DNA of 18,053 bases. Origin: Entrophospora sp. SA101 (Eukaryota > Glomeromycota > Glomeromycetes > Entrophosporales > Entrophosporaceae). This document shows positions 18,053 through 18,053 of the stretch, piece after piece. Numbering within the stretch: position 1 is the stretch's first letter; every line of letters starts with the position of its first letter. The stretch is taken from contig CAUDNR010004215.1 in the NCBI GenBank assembly GCA_958430865.1, positions 9,087 to 27,139 on the forward strand, read 5' to 3'. The notes under the pieces were generated by a model. The model was not told the DNA's origin, did no database searches, and was given only the letters and a program-made list of their open reading frames with translations. The position numbers and the translations under genes were made by a program.

Positions 18053-18053
18053 A

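Noticed and set aside
1..18053. CRISPR arrays, integrases or rRNA genes
   Set aside because: No regularly spaced identical direct repeats, recombinase motifs or rRNA-like sequence were seen; the repeats present are degenerate and tandem.

Overview
The window looks like two kinds of DNA joined together. Positions 1 to about 13,900 are very AT-rich eukaryotic DNA with sparse genes, short GT..AG introns (73-102 nt), long homopolymer runs and degenerate repeats. The genes are a velvet-domain regulator, an HMG-box protein with huge Asn tracts, and a protein kinase of the large lineage-expanded type with a Cys4 motif ahead of the kinase domain. Together these suggest an early-diverging fungus, most likely an arbuscular mycorrhizal (Glomeromycotina) genome. 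Tryptophan in these genes is TGG.

From about 14,475 to the end (possibly from about 14,000) the DNA is different: compact, tightly spaced and without introns. A 994-codon minus-strand reading frame (17732-14748) is open only if UGA is read as Trp. It has 19 in-frame UGA, 5 UGG and no UAA or UAG before its terminal UAA. It starts behind an AGGAAG ribosome binding site. This is the Mollicutes code (table 4). Glomeromycotina carry Mollicutes-related endobacteria in their cytoplasm, so this block is best explained as endobacterial sequence that is either integrated into the fungal chromosome or joined to it by the assembler. The sequence alone cannot decide between these, but the intact recoded frame argues for a recent event or an assembly join.

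Layout: 3-805 velvet factor (3' end, four exons); 806-3439 low-complexity intergenic with one doubtful small ORF; 3440-5284 HMG-box protein; 5285-9163 no intact gene, but a decayed minus-strand coding relic (7662-8311), another short open stretch (7123-7326) and a small terminal-inverted-repeat element (7491-7661); 9164-10733 protein kinase on the minus strand, split by an in-frame TAA; 10734-14000 repeat-rich DNA with two families of local tandem duplication; 14001-14400 two very small ORFs in the transition zone; 14475-14732 an 85-aa gene in the UGA=Trp code with a basic tail; 14748-17732 the 994-aa orphan membrane-anchored protein; 17843-18052 the 3' end of another gene on the same strand.

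The velvet and HMG-box genes lie 2.6 kb apart and both belong to families that control fungal development, but nothing in the sequence proves they work together. In the bacterial block, the two minus-strand genes run in series, and the small plus-strand gene converges on the large one with only 15 bp between their stop codons.
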